Shown here piece by piece: positions 13,405-27,200 of a stretch of 64,000 bases of DNA. Below the pieces are notes generated by a model. That model ran no database searches, was not told the origin of the DNA, and was given only the letters and a program-made list of their open reading frames with translations. Position 1 is the stretch's first letter. Every line of letters begins with the position of its first letter. The stretch is from the NCBI RefSeq assembly GCF_901709675.1, contig NC_051098.1, positions 7,505,000-7,568,999 on the forward strand, in the 5' to 3' direction. This stretch comes from Syngnathus acus (taxonomy: Eukaryota > Chordata > Actinopteri > Syngnathiformes > Syngnathidae). A program made the position numbers and the translations under genes.

Positions 13405-16400
13405 CTAAAGGAGAGCACAAGCACAAACAAGATATATAAAGTCAGTGTCTGAACTGAACGGAAGGAATAATAACATCTAACATATTTGCTTCAAAAAATT
13501 ACAAATTATAACACAGTGTATGAAATTTGCCCAAGAGTGGCTATTAGGTCAATTGGAATTAACTAGTTGCTTACAAAGGGAGAGAAGGTCAATTCCATGG
13601 CATTATTTTATTCACTGCCAGCCTGCCCAATTTTATACTATTGAAAGCTGCCTGTCAAATACAAGTAGACTTTAGGCTATCGGCATCATCATCCGTTATG
13701 AACTTTGTATAAGTAGCTTACTTACGTGGACACTCTTGGCCTAATCAAAATGTAAAACACTAATTATTCCCAGTTTTACTGAAATAAAAAACATTTTCAA
13801 AAATGTTTCTGTGTGGACGAATCGGATTGTTTTTTACATAATTAGCTATTGTTGCATATTGTTTCTTGATACCCTCATATTAAGCCTGCATATGAATTCG
13901 AAGCAATGTTCTCCTGAAAACTGAATGAAATCATGCATTTAGGAAGAACTGCTACATTTTATAACCTATTATTATTACAATATTATGAGAATGAAATCAA
14001 AGGAAAACTTGACTTCATAATGAGTTTTGGTAAATGGCAATTTGCAAAAAAAATTGAGGAGTCCACAGTGTGATCCACTGCAAACATAACAATGAGCAAC
14101 ATCAGAGGAACATAACAAGCATTCAGATTATGCAAATGTGATAAACAGCTTAATTTATCCTAATTGAGAAAGGTGGGTTTCTTTTGAAGGTACATGCTCA
14201 TTTCCATTTCAATGCATTCTCCTGTAGGAAAAAAAAAAAAATTACTCTGTAGACCCACACACACTGAGTTTTCAAATAAGTGAAGCAGTTTGTTTTTGCT
14301 GTAGGTGTTTTGTCCATAAACGTGGCTTTGTTCTTTACATACGTACTTGGCCATTCAGAAAAAGGTTTTTTTTTCTTTCTAAATATGCCGGTGCAAAGAG
14401 TTAGTGAAAGCTGATATGCGCATTTTGCACTATTGTAGCATGTTTTTGCATCCTTGTTTTCCTTATGGCATTTTGGTGCTGGTGCTATATTATCTACGAG
14501 GTGAAAGTCAAAACATATTTTTACTACCTTTATTCCAATCTGTTGCCGAAATCAAGAAAATAAAATGAGATCTGGGCAGAGGCATTTACTGTACTTGCGC
14601 TATCTATACTAACCTCTACTACATCATTACTTTTTGCCATCTGTAGCTCTGGTGGTGTTCAGTTACAGCATCAAGGACAATAAATTAGTCATTTGGGTAA
14701 GGGATGGTTTTTGGTGTTGATGCTTGTGTTGCCATCTGTTTCAAAATATGCACTGTGTCTTTGCTCTCTATGTTCAACACTTCTAATGCAATAACAAGGG
14801 ACTGTACTTGGACGGGGATGAAGCGCAGTCAAACAACAGGCAAAAATTGCTGTTATGCAGCCAAACAGTGAAGTGTGTATGGCTGCAAATGGGGGTGGTT
14901 TTAATGTGGGGGGTGGGTGAAATGATTTTTGCCCCGCGGCAGTGCAGATGTTTGCCGCTCGCTCAGCTGTCATGAAGCCCACGAGGAGAAAGTGGTCCAG
15001 CCCAATGTGCTCAAGTGAGAATTTTGTCGGAAATGATCCAAAAAATAAGTATGATGTTACATTCAACACTGCATGTTTGTGTGGATGTGTTCTACCATAG
15101 TGAGGCACAAAAGAATGGCAAACCCCGCCCCAACACTCCCAAGAAAGATGGCCTACATGCAATGCCAAAAATGCTATCATTTTCCCAATAGTGCGAATAT
15201 AAAATATGTAAATATTAAGTCATCTTATTTCCTACTGCATTACAAAATGGTTATTTTGGAGCGATCAAAAAAATCAATATAGATAGATAGGCCATGCTGA
15301 TTCTTCAAACTGATTCGTCACTTACATTCACATCTTTACCAGTCTTCAATTAACAGCTAGGCATGTTTTTGAAATGTCAGAGCGAAAATACGGATTCAAA
15401 ACAATCAGGAACACACTACTGCACCATATTAGTATTATTATATTATTTCTAAAAAGCAATTAAAAGTAATTATGAACATGTGACAATGCATTACTTTTCT
15501 ACAAAGCCTTTCTAAATTCTTATCAAGTCATGTACCATAAGTATCTCCCAGCATCGACTGTGCCAGGTTAGGAATGAGTGCGCCGTAAACCACAACAAAC
15601 ACATATTCCTCTTTTGGTAACGATATTCTAACTGCATTGGTGAGTTTTCTCTGTGTAGTCTTTTGCAATGAGTGTGTGTGCCTGTTACAGGGCATGTGGG
15701 TGTATGTCAAACCAATCTACACTTGGAGTTGCAATGTTAGTTAGCCCGTTGGGTGTTTTTAGCCATGCAAGTGGTTAATTGCGTGGACAAAAATGTGGGC
15801 AGAGGGAACCTCAAAGGCGAAAATGACAGATGCGGTGCTGGAGAGGGCTGTAATAAAATTCCAGCCAGAAGCTGAAGAGCAGCAAGGCAGACATTAAAGA
15901 GTTGGGGGAGATGCGGAAGGGAGTGGGGGTGAGGGTGGTATTTTTGCTAATAGACACAGTGATGTCAAGCCCAGTTCACAACACATTCTACAAAGTATTC
16001 AGCGTTTTCATCCATGCCAATCCCTATTTTTATTTGTATGTATTTTTTTTCATTGTCCTTGTCCAGCTGCCAAGAGATTTTTGACAACACAAAAATGCAC
16101 AAGCAATTCAGCCTCGAATTAATATGGTGCCACGGTGACTTTACATTTGTAGCAAAATCACTGATTTTGTCCTAAATAAATATAAGGTGTCAAAAAGTCC
16201 TTTTTAACCTTTAAACCATGACATACATTGACTAAAAAGAGCCCATTTTCCATTTTAATGTATAAATGCATGACTTGCAGAGTAGGTGGTAGCCTGAGAA
16301 GGCGACAGCACATCAATAATTTAGAATGTTGATTCCTTAGAGTCATCAAACGAATAGTTGCAAGGCGATAGGTGTCAGAGGGACGTGCAGGGAAAAAAAG

Positions 16401-16894
16401 AGAAGTAAACGTAGAGAACTTTATTCAAACAATAGGAGAAAGTACAAGAGTGGTGGGCTATCCAGTAAATTTGAAAAGGTCAGTGGTAAGTGAATATTCT
16501 GCAACTTCACTCTCTGTTTTATAAGTAGTGCAATCTTTTCTATCTTTCTTAAAGCTCAATTCCCAGTCACTGCAGTCATCCGGTTCAATGAAGACAGCTG
16601 TTCTCAAGTAGGACCAGCCTCAGACACGAGTATAGTTGAGCTGTTTGCTGGCTAGTATAGTCTGGCTTGTTGCATCAAGCCTAAACAATATGATCCCACT
16701 GTCCTATGGATGGCTGGGCCTGCTGCTTCAGTAAACAACTATGCGGTCAAACGTATTGATTGTCAGGCATTCCCCCATAAAACAACTTTGCAGTTTGATT
16801 TCCTTCAAAAGACGAAATTAAGGAACAATGCATTCTTTGGGACTTATCCACCCACGATCCAATTTATTAAGTAAAATCGATCTGCATACATCTG

Positions 16895-17150
16895 TCCGTC
16901 CATTCATTTGCCCATCCATCCATCCATCCCTCCGTCCGTCCATCCATCAACATTTTTTTTTATACAATAGTCCATAGCCCTTCCGACCCTTGTCTGGCCT
17001 GGTCAAACAACTCTGCACATATATTGTAAACAAACAATCATTTCCGTTCACATTTACATCTATATTGGCAATTAGGGGATTCCGATTACCTGACATATTT
17101 TTCAATATGTGAGGAAAACACGCACAAACACTGGGAGGATGGGCAAATTG
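16895..17150 (+). repeat. degenerate 'ccatccatcc' family copy
   Basis: A (CCAT/CCGT) run is followed by degenerate matches to the body of the fish repeat: ttcacatttacatctatatt, caattagggg, and gaggaaaacacgcacaaac with a 'gggaggatgggcaaa' segment. Confidence 0.55.
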
Positions 17151-18519
17151 CAATTATTTGCATTCTGTCCATCTCACTTTCAATTCCCTTGCAGACATAT
17201 TTGCTATTATCTGCTTGATTTAGCAAGAAGAGCCTGCACTGTTGGTGAGGCTGCTACCAAAATCTCCTCAATTGCACATCTGCATGTCCTTTATTAATTA
17301 GTCTCAAAATATGGCATTCCACATGCAGGTCTGCTTGTTTGCAATGCAAACACACAGCAAAGCCAGGCAGTGCCTTCATCTGCCAGCATCTTCCAATGTG
17401 GGTCAACGCTCTGTAGATGCAGCTGGCCTAGAAAACATTGGAGGAATATTTATGATGATTACTGGGCAACACATGGGATAGTTGTTACGAGAGGTCCTTA
17501 CAGTGAATCTATATTCAAAAAATGCAAACTTAGGTTACTCCTGCACAACCTAATCATTATGATATTCACAGAGGGAGACCTTTTGATACAAGGCTTGTAT
17601 TGTATCTTGTTAGGTTTTGCACTTGCACCTAATGAAGTGTCCAATGACTGTACAAGGAATCACAGTGGGGTGTTTTCCACTGATTAGAGAAGTCTAAAGG
17701 GAGTGAGTGAAGTCATGCATTGGAGGCGCTCATCCGTTCTCGATAATTACTGTCAGCTAATTGACTGCGATGGACAAATCTGAAGTCAACAGTCTATCCA
17801 GGCTTTAAAATTACATCTCATCACCTTAAATCCCACTCATTTTAGCACATAGTGTATTTAGATGGGAATTCGCTGAACCTCTAGACAACTCTACATTAAC
17901 CTCTATTAGTGGGGTGAATGCACATAATGATCATTGGTAGAAGACAGAGCAGTTAAAATATACCAAATGTAGAAATGTTCCAGATTAATGCAGATATGTA
18001 GTATACACTAATTTGATATGACAATGTGTTTTGCATCAAATCACCCTAACCATCTTCGTCTCATTTAATATAAAAAATCAATGGCAATTTGGCCCACAGG
18101 AAAACAAACCTTGACGATCCATGCTTGACACATGCATCTCATTAAATTATTGTAAGAAACATACAATAATGAAAGTGCAGTTTCTGTGTCTGAAATACAA
18201 TGAGATAAAGTTTGCACATTGGTCACTTGTCAAAGAATAATTACGTTTGGAAAAAGTAAATGGCTGCACTTTTACTTTTCTAGTGGGCTTTTAGTGCTGT
18301 GGATGCTGTGGATGCTGATTTGTTCTTGTATGCTTTGACATACCACACAATTCCACAGGTGGCTATATTGCAAGAAGAAATACAATAATGTGCTTACAAA
18401 GGCAGGAAAGCCCGCCAGCTAGTAAATGTAGATGTTAATAATGCAGAGTTCAAATTGGTGTTTATGGGAAAGCAAATGCAGTTTTAATGGGCAACTTTTC
18501 ATTAAAAAAAAAACAAATA

Positions 18520-18612
18520 AATATACTTGGCTCGGATTGGCTGGCAACCAGTCCCAGGAGTCAGCTGTGATCGACTTCAGCTCACCCACGACCCATGAAT
18601 AGAAAATGCATG
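18520..18612 (-). repeat. fragment of the 'ccatccatcc' family, reverse orientation
   Basis: Matches to the reverse of the family head: ggattggctggcaaccagtc, then cagctgtgatcgacttcagc and acccacgacc. Confidence 0.5.
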
Positions 18613-18959
18613 TGCTGTAGTTGATATTTAAAATCCCTCCTTTGCAATTTTTTACTTTTGATACGGGGTCATAGACAATCTCAACGCATTCCACCAGATA
18701 ATGGTAATATTTGCTCCTGTGAACCAATATGCAAATTGGCAAACAGTTGTTTTGTCTGATAGAGATGCCAAGTTTTAGGAAGTATTGTGTATTTAGTTTA
18801 CTAAGTTTTAATGGTCTGTATCTGCCCTCAGTTTTGATTTTTCCACAGTTTTAATTCTCAACAGTTTGCTTAGCTACTATACCTACATACTTATTGTTGA
18901 ATGTTAGTCTCATGTATGCATTTTTATACCACTGCATAATCATTTTTTTGTCCTCCCAG

Positions 18960-19155
18960 TGATTGCATGTTTGAATTTTTTTCTCTGTACTCCAGTGTGA
19001 ATGCTTGTTTGTCAGTATGTGACCTGCAGTTTACTGGCAACAGTGTCTTTTCCAAAGTCTGCTGGGATTGGCTCCATCCCTCCAACAATCCTAATGACAA
19101 AAGCGGTTCATGAATTTGAAATCAAGTTGAACAGAATTCTTATATTTATATTTCA
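18960..19155 (-). repeat. fragment of the 'ccatccatcc' family, reverse orientation
   Basis: tgctgggattggctccatcc followed by ctaatgacaaaagcggttca is the reversed head of the family (normally tgaaccgcttatcctcat...). The upstream part is more degraded. Confidence 0.5.
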
Positions 19156-22100
19156 GACACTTGTCAGCTTTCAATTTAAAAAAAACAAATCTAAAATTGT
19201 TTTTCCGCACACATAACTGATTTTTATGTGGTGCAGTCACATCCTTGCATATACCCCATCAGGTCACTTTCTAGCTCATAGCCAAACAATCATGGAGGTA
19301 AGTGTCCGAGACAGACTTCAAAAGCTTCTCCGCCTGGTGTATTATAAAGCAAATCAGTTGCTGAATGCAGATGCTGCATTCGGCCCCTCACCAGGGATCC
19401 ACTTAAACTAATAAGAACCATTTACAGCGCCCACCATTAATCCAACCTATGTTTATACTCCACCGAGAATACCACTTATTGAAACACATGAGAGCATGGA
19501 TGTTCAAAAGATGATGAACTTGAATACATTTACTTTCAACATGGCTTAATGAGAAGACTCTTTCAGGGAAAAAAAGGATGCAAATCGCTTAGATTTCAAC
19601 ATACAAACATAGATGTAACCAGGTATGTATAATGGCTAGAAAAATTAAGATAAATTATAAAAACATCTTGGGGTATTTATGATGCAAGCATCTCTTTGCC
19701 CCCTTAGTGGTGTGTCTTATCAGAAGCAGGTGAGTGTGTGTGCAGCAGTTCTCACTCGCTGCTTATTCACTACTCCTCTCGCGACCCCTCTCTAGCTGGC
19801 TGTGGCCCAATTCAGTCTGTGGACCCTCTGCAAACTCTGCATAGCCAGAGTAATTCAAAACAAGCAAGCAAGCAATGAATTTTGTATCTGTGTCCAAACT
19901 GGACTAAGATGACACAAAGAAAATGACTCCCAGGAGAAATACATGAGCTGGTTGTTTAAATTTAACCTATGCAAAGTACACACAAAAAAAAAAGGATATG
20001 TGCTGCTGGTTTCATTGACCTAAATCTAACATCTAATCAATAATTTCACAATAATTTCACATTTGTGAGCTAGATTAAGTAGAAATTCATTGAAAGCGGA
20101 TTGACGTTTCATTTAATAGATTATTTCATGTTGAATTAACACAAGTCAATGAAGTTTCTTTGCTGAGACGGCAACACCTGGCGGAAAACTAACTACACGG
20201 GTGCTGGCATACCACACCTTACTGATTTTGAACATCTGGTTCAGCGACTAAATATGGTTGCCCAATAAATGGTTAATCAGTGCAGCAGAGTTCCATTTTT
20301 CGAAAACAGAATTATGTTTTCAGTGGTATAAACTTGAATATTTGCCTGCTGGTCAGTTGATGTGAATGTCTTGTAGATAAATATTGCAATTTTGTCTCGA
20401 TATTTCAAGTTTCACCTTCAGGGTTAGCACACATCTACTATCTACTACCCTTAAATGAAAACATGCAACTCAATGCAGCACACTTGTCCTTTTGCAAAGT
20501 TCAGCTAAACGTTTATTGGCGGGTGTCCAGTTATTCTGGTCAAATTTGAACTTTTATTGCCATCTTCAGTGTTAGCAGCTAACAGAGGAGTTTATTGGCT
20601 TTGGATTGTCTCAAAAGTAACTTCTCTACATTTCTGATTATCAATAGCAATTTCGTCCCATTTTTCCAAGGATGAACTCATTAACTTTTCGTGAGCACAA
20701 AAACATGTATTCAAATAGTTTAAAGCCAAAAAACAAATAATGCATGTGAAGGGCAACTGGTGTGCAATTTAGATCCTTGATTTAATTCATCTAACAGGTC
20801 CAAAGCTTTACAGAATATTTGTTCTTTCCGGACGGCCTTCTTTTTGTCTAATTCTCAGTCCATAATTGAATAGAAGAAGGTCATGTCACAAAAGAAAAAG
20901 CTTCTCATAAGGACAAAACAGCAATTAAAGTGCTTGAAAACAACAACACAGAAAGCCTTTTGTTCAAAAACAAGCTGTGTTTCAAGTTCTGCTGCTGAGC
21001 CAAGAACCTTGTAATTGAATAAGGCAGGATGGAAATTAAGCAAATTGATACCCACCACGCGTGAATCAAAGTTAAATTACGGCATGTTTCATTTTTGCAG
21101 CTTAATTTGAAAGTGGATGTTAGCGGAAAATAAAGCAGCTCTGATGAGCTGTGCCGAACACCTTACCTGGCGAGTCAGTGCATGGGGGAGGAGGAGAAAT
21201 AGAGGGGAGGGGTGTGGGTTAAAGAGGGATAATGTAGAGGCTAAATCTTGTGGGAGACAATTTGAGTCACGACAATTAGTCTCCGCTGTCGCTCACTTTG
21301 TTCTCACGCTGTGGGATTTTTCTTTTATTTTTACAGGACCTTTAACAGTGCTCATTTTAGGATGCTAATTTTAGTTCCTCTGCGCTTTTAGTTTTCAGGG
21401 TTGAATTGTACTTTTAGTTACAAGGCGACATGTGCAGGTGCATCATTAAGCCTAGTGAAGTATATAAGAGAGGGAAGGCTGAATGACAAAAAAGAAATAA
21501 TGACTTGGGCGTGCTTTAAGCAATGTAAACAGATGATATTCTATATATGTGTGCCTAAACTGGCCAGATCACGCAATGTCCGCTCTTGCCATGTGATGCA
21601 CATACTGAATAGAACGTCATAATGGCTCTCTGAATAGCATTTTCTGCTTTATTGGTCAGACTTAATGGTGTTGACAGGGCTGCAAGTGTTGCAAAGTCCT
21701 TTTTTTTACTAAGGTCCTGCTCTTACTAGGAGCAGTTCTCAATCAAAAAAAGATTCCCCAAGAAGAGCCCACAAGTATTTTCCATACTGGGCATGCTCAA
21801 ATGTTTTACTCTAGACATGACGGATGGTGGTAGACAAGCAATCAAAGTAGAGTTTATGATAGATGGATAGCTCTGTTCATATTTATACATAAATAATACT
21901 AAAAAAAAAGATGCCAAGCTAATTCATCTATCCTCCTACAGTATGGGACAAGTATATTGATGCTAATTGGAGTGGAGCATTTAACATCCGACACAAATTG
22001 ACCTTTATCATCTACACATGGTGAAGATGAGAATAATAATGGATTAATTAATCTGTATGAATTATATCCAGTGGTGTGGAATTGATTGTTGATTATTATT

Positions 22101-22255
22101 ATTATTTTGTCTTGAAGCAATTGGGGCTTTATCGATCACATTGCTTATCTGTGACCAGCAGAGGTGCTGTTGAGCCACTCACAGCATGTCTGCCATCTAT
22201 AGAGCAGCTGCGGAAAGTTGCGCTACATACTGATCAACAACACTGTTATGAAAAC

Positions 22256-22359
<104 letters not shown>

Positions 22360-22459
22360 TTTGGGTAGAAAGGATGCATGGGTTTTAAAGGAATAGAATA
22401 GATTATGAAGACCACAAGGTAAACAATCCCCATAAAAAAAGTTTTAACGATGCACTTAC

Positions 22460-22610
22460 GCTGGATGTCAATCGTGACACTGGTCTCCTTGCCGTTGGGG
22501 ACTGCCTTGTTTGAGGCCTTACAAATGATCTGCTGACCAGTCTCAATGTTGGAGGGGGACAGGTAGAGTGTGCTCACCGTGGTTTCTCTCCTTCCATCGC
22601 GGAGCAATGT
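22460..22610 (-). CDS. kirrel3: kirrel3-like exon: Ig2, second half
   Basis: The acceptor is TCCTTCTTGTCTGCAG and the donor GTAAGTGC. It starts in phase 0 with [19 protein letters not shown], continues with the strand-F cysteine ([13 protein letters not shown]), and ends [11 protein letters not shown] plus the first base of a His codon. The phase agrees with the neighbouring exons. A 98-bp GA/CT dinucleotide run lies in the downstream intron about 104 bases past the donor. Length 151 bases. Confidence 0.97.
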
Positions 22611-23624
22611 CTGCAGACAAGAAGGACAAGTCAAGTTTATGTCTGGACCACATTTACTTGCGTGGTCTTGCACATTTTCATCTCGGTGGCATAGACTTAT
22701 TCCTCTAAAACGGTACAACCATCCATCCAGTGGCTATATTGTGCTGTTTATACAGTCAAACTGGCGTGAGAGGCTGGAGTGCACTCCTCCAATTAACCCA
22801 GCATGTACAGTACAGTACACAGAGTACTGCACATCGGAGAACACTTGTTCAGTACAGGACTGTTGTTAAGGATTGAGAGTCTATCTTGATGCAACTTGGT
22901 TTCTTTCTTGGCACTGTTTGTTTGGTCTGACTGACATGTCGAGTCACCTGGTCTTGGTTATGGTTCCTGAAAAACCAAAGAGCACGTTGGCGCGTTTGAG
23001 CTGCCACTGTTCCCTCCGGAAAAGCTTTTCTTGTCAGCTTGGAATGGATCCTGCACCATTTTTTTTTTTTGTCATTTTGTCACGGTAGCTATACAACTAC
23101 AGTGATAGCTCCTTTGTAGCTTTGGTTGTGGTGCTGCTATGAACATTGGGCTCAGCTCTCAGATATTATTAACATCATCGCCTGAAATGCACCCAGCCAT
23201 TTACATGAGTATTGAAGCCACGTACATTGTCCATATAAATAATAATAATATCAACAAAGGTCTGTTTTGTTCCATATTATTGTAGCAGCTGTACCTTTTG
23301 TTCATGAGTTCTGTGGATTTAGGATCGTCTGAGGGAACCATTAAGTTAACACAAGGAAATACATTGGAGGGCGGGGAGATCACAGTAGCGGGAGGGAAAA
23401 ACAGTAAGGTAACAAACCGATTAATGTTGTTTTGGCATGATTACAGCCAACAGTAATCATTTTGTTCTCAGTTCGTTGGTCGCTAGTGGCTTCACTTAAT
23501 TCAATCTGCAATGTTACATTATGTTTTGAAGCACTGTTCACATATCAAATTAAAAAAAAAATAGGTTAAATAAAACCATCATTCCCAGGACAGGCGAAAT
23601 TCTACAAATTATGTGTGAATGCCA

Positions 23625-23712
23625 TTCATCCATCCATTTTCTATACCACTTGTCTCCACTGGGGTCGCGGGCATGCTGGAGCCTATCCCAGCAGTCATCG
23701 GGAAGTAAACCG
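23625..23712 (+). repeat. head fragment of the 'catccatcc' family
   Basis: catccatccattttctatac, then ggggtcgcgggcatgctgg and agcctatcccagcagtcatc: an almost canonical copy of the family head, ending abruptly next to the transposon relic. Confidence 0.75.
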
Positions 23713-24229
23713 CAAGAGGGTGCTCTAGGTCTGTAGAATAATTGGAACTGAAACCGACGATGAATCTGACGTAAGCGACGTAGAAGAGGTAGCGCCGCAT
23801 CCTCGACTTCCGCGGTTAGCAAAGTTTTTTATAAGTGACGCAGAGGATGAAGATTTTGTTGGATTTAATGATTTGGAGTGACAAGGATGGTTCAATAAAC
23901 TTGTTAGCATATTATTTATGCTCTAGATTTGAATAACTCTTAATATGTTACGTCAGCCACATTCTTAGTTCTTTGTTTATGTGTTCATGTAATATTAGCA
24001 TACCGTACCGTTCAGCCTGTTGTTGCCTATTCTATATTTATTTTGAATTTCCTTTCAAGATGACATGTCTGTCCTTGGTGTTGGATTTTATCAAATAAAT
24101 TTCCCCAAAAATGCGACTTATACTCTGGTGCGACTTATAAATGTATTTTCTTCTTTATTATGCATTCTATGGCTAGTGCGACTTATACTCTGGAGCGACT
24201 TATAGTCCAGGGAATACAGTACATGAAAA
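23713..24229 (+). mobile_element. 3' end of a DNA transposon related to the 2902-3071 element
   Basis: The right part has repeated gcgacttatactctgg units and ends tatagtccagggaatacag before TA, a diverged form of the 2902-3071 terminus. To its left is the 3' untranslated part, with tgacatgtctgtccttggtg. A short coding remnant lies at 23735-23881. The element has no left end and no full transposase, so it is a dead, truncated copy. Assignment to the pogo/Tc1-mariner group is from the TA-type terminus and is tentative. Confidence 0.65.
23735..23881 (+). pseudogene. C-terminal transposase remnant
   Basis: An open frame of 48 codons ending in TGA, with an acidic tail: ETDDESDVSDVEE, then PRLPRLAKFF and SDAEDEDFVGFNDLE. 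Acidic C-termini of this kind occur at the end of transposases in this class of fish element. Upstream catalytic parts are absent. The function is presumably lost. Confidence 0.5.
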
Positions 24230-27200
24230 GGTACTGTAAATAGTATGAAATTTTCCTTTTTCAGTTTCTTAAAACATCTTGCATGAGTGGGCCCAAGAGA
24301 CAAAAATGACTTGAGGACTACTTCTATCCTTGTATTTCTTTACCACTTAGCCATTTATAATGCTTGATAATACATCACAGTATATAATAAAAATCCACAG
24401 ATACCATGGAAATACCCCCCTAGAAGTTAGCACAGGGACAACAATAAAGCAATCTGATTCCTTATCTTGATCAAAATTCCTGACCACACAGCAACCTCCC
24501 GACTTCCAAAGCAGCTTCTTGCCACACTCAACGGTTAATATGAAAAGAATTCAAGCCTCATTTTTGGGAATTTTAACAGCCACACTCCACCATGGCTTGT
24601 CATACTCTGCAAAAAACATCAATCTTTGCAACTCTTATCCTCTGAGTCGACCATTGTGAAAGATATCTGCAATCAGTCGGTAGAGAGTTCCGTTGCGTTT
24701 GCTTTTTCCCGTCCCTCCATAGAGGAGGAGTTCATGCTAGGAAGACCGGGACAGAATCAAATCACTGACAAGAACAAATTGAATCCTCAAGCACAAAGTC
24801 AAAATGTCAATGGCAAAGCACATCTCTCTTTTCTCTGTTGGGAAATTAATGGAAGGATCAATTGCGTTGAGGCCTTGCTGCACTTCTATACATTGGATTT
24901 GTATCATACTGTAAATCCTTGAATCTTTTAATGTTAGTTTTCTTTGGATTCATATAATAGAGGACAAACTACGTATATACCTCAAATTCTATATGTTGTT
25001 GTCTATGATCTTATTATGAAATCATTACTAGGATACCATTAATCTTGGAGGTTGAGTAACCAGATGTTAGAGTGTTGTTTAATTTTCTAAAATATTGTTT
25101 TTGTAAAATTGGAAAAAATAAGTGATACGGTGTGCTTGCTTTTACTTTACTTGCAAATAACGAGAACGGAATAATTCTTTCAACAATGGTTAAAATGATA
25201 GATTAGTTTTTCCTCTTTCATGCTGAAGCTTCATTGATTATTCTTAACTAATTGAAAATGAATATGCAGTAGGTGCTTGGCTTAATGACCTGGGTTAGTG
25301 AATTGTACTGCACATTTTTGCATTAACATCATCATTCACTGTAGTTATATGACCTAGAAAACATTGTGTAGCCTATGCAAAGATGAGCGAGATTTTGTTG
25401 TCATCAGCAGCCTGTGTTTGTCCTCAATCAATATTGCAGCTAACAATAGTCAGTAACAATTGTCAACTTTTGTGACAAAGCAAAACTGTGACTGCTTTGT
25501 CATGATTGAGCTTTCCAAGAAGGTGACCTGTCAGTAGCAGATCAGTAGGTGGTTTAGAGAATCCAATCAACTAGGATTATCAGGTAAAAAAAACAGGTGA
25601 ATTGAATGGATTACCTACTCAATAAAACTTGATGTGCTGCCAGACAAGATAATTCATTGCTGTAGAGCTGTCTTTAATGTGAACCTCCGCTCTACTGGTA
25701 AAGTGGGCACATGCATTAAAACCCAGTGGAATTCAACGTAAACCATGAGAGATGTGCATTACTAATTTTAGTTTCTTTTGTTTTTTTGGAGCTGCAGATG
25801 GTTAAAGTAGCATTGTAGTTTGAAACGACAGTATGATGTTTTGTCCAACATACATCAACCCTCTTACCTCCATCATCATGATCTGATCTGATTTCCTCTT
25901 GCTCCAGATGACATCTCATAATGGCCATAATGGGATAAGAGCATCTTTGAGAGAATTTGGAGTAATACAATATCTGCTTTCTGACAAATGTTTTAAAAAG
26001 TTTTAACTTGCAGGCCTGTCTATTGCAAAAATTGTGCTATCATTCCATGGCAATTGTATTGTTTTTTTGTTTTTTTTGCAAAGGACAGGTGATTACAAAC
26101 TACTACACTCTTTGAGTTTTGTGTATGTTTACGCATGGACTAATAAAAGCAAGACACTGTGATGTACTGTAGCATTAGAAGAAAACAGCCCAGAGTATAC
26201 TTTAACAAATGTCCTACGTGTGCAAAACAAGAACCAAATCATCATTTTTTTATGAAACAAAGCAAAACATCAACACAATCAACATGTTTGCTAAATGTAT
26301 TTGTTTATCATGTGAATGTTTTTCATTTATTTCACCAAACCATGAACCCCCCCGCCCCTCAAGATGATCTAGTCTGTGATGATTAATTGAATTGTATCAA
26401 TGACATCCACCCTAACGATTTATAACTGGATTTATTATATGGATAAATTGTTTGAACCTCCGTTACATTGTTTATAATTGACATTTATGTGCAGTAAATG
26501 ACTCATTTGACTTAAGTCTCAACTGCTGGGAAACTGTGTCTCACAAATATTAGTATCTAAATTTATAAACAGGTACCCCTAAACGCAGCAAAATAAAGTT
26601 CAAGAAAATGTAGCAATTGCCTGCAGAAGTCACTATAAAGTTGGCTAAATGAAGCTGCTGGTTTTTAATGACAGAAGAAATTAATTGGCGTTTACTCCCT
26701 TGCTTGTCTTTTTTTTTTCAGTCAAACAGGGAGTCATATTAATCAACAGTTTTTCGCTGCCAAAATTCACAACAACAATTAAATTTCTGCCAATGTTAGT
26801 CAGAAACATTTATTAGAAACCTGATTTTATATACAGCAAAATATAGTTGCAATAGTTGCCAGCAAGAGCTACCATAAAAATGTTATTATTGCTTTTGAAA
26901 TACGTAGTAAACCCATCTAAGAATAACAGGAAGAAGGATTTCATGAGAGGGGAAGCACTATTCATATTCCATTTTTTTTTTTTAAATAGCAATTTCAGTA
27001 CAATGAATGTAATGCGCAACTGGAAACAACGACTCAAGCTTAGAGTATAAAATATTGTTTCTCCATTGAAGCACAAATGAAATGTATCTAATTTAACTTT
27101 ATCAAGTTTCCCTGACTTGAATTGAATCCTAGTCCTCTTTCATGAAAACAGTCTTATGTTAACACCCACTTAACCGCCCTTTAGCAATTAAGAATCTTGA

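Noticed and set aside
14689-15180. 163-codon minus-strand ORF inside an intron
   Set aside because: No recognisable domain, a His/Pro/Cys-rich composition, no convincing splice sites and no cooperating neighbour. A single frame of this length is expected occasionally in 64 kb read in six frames.
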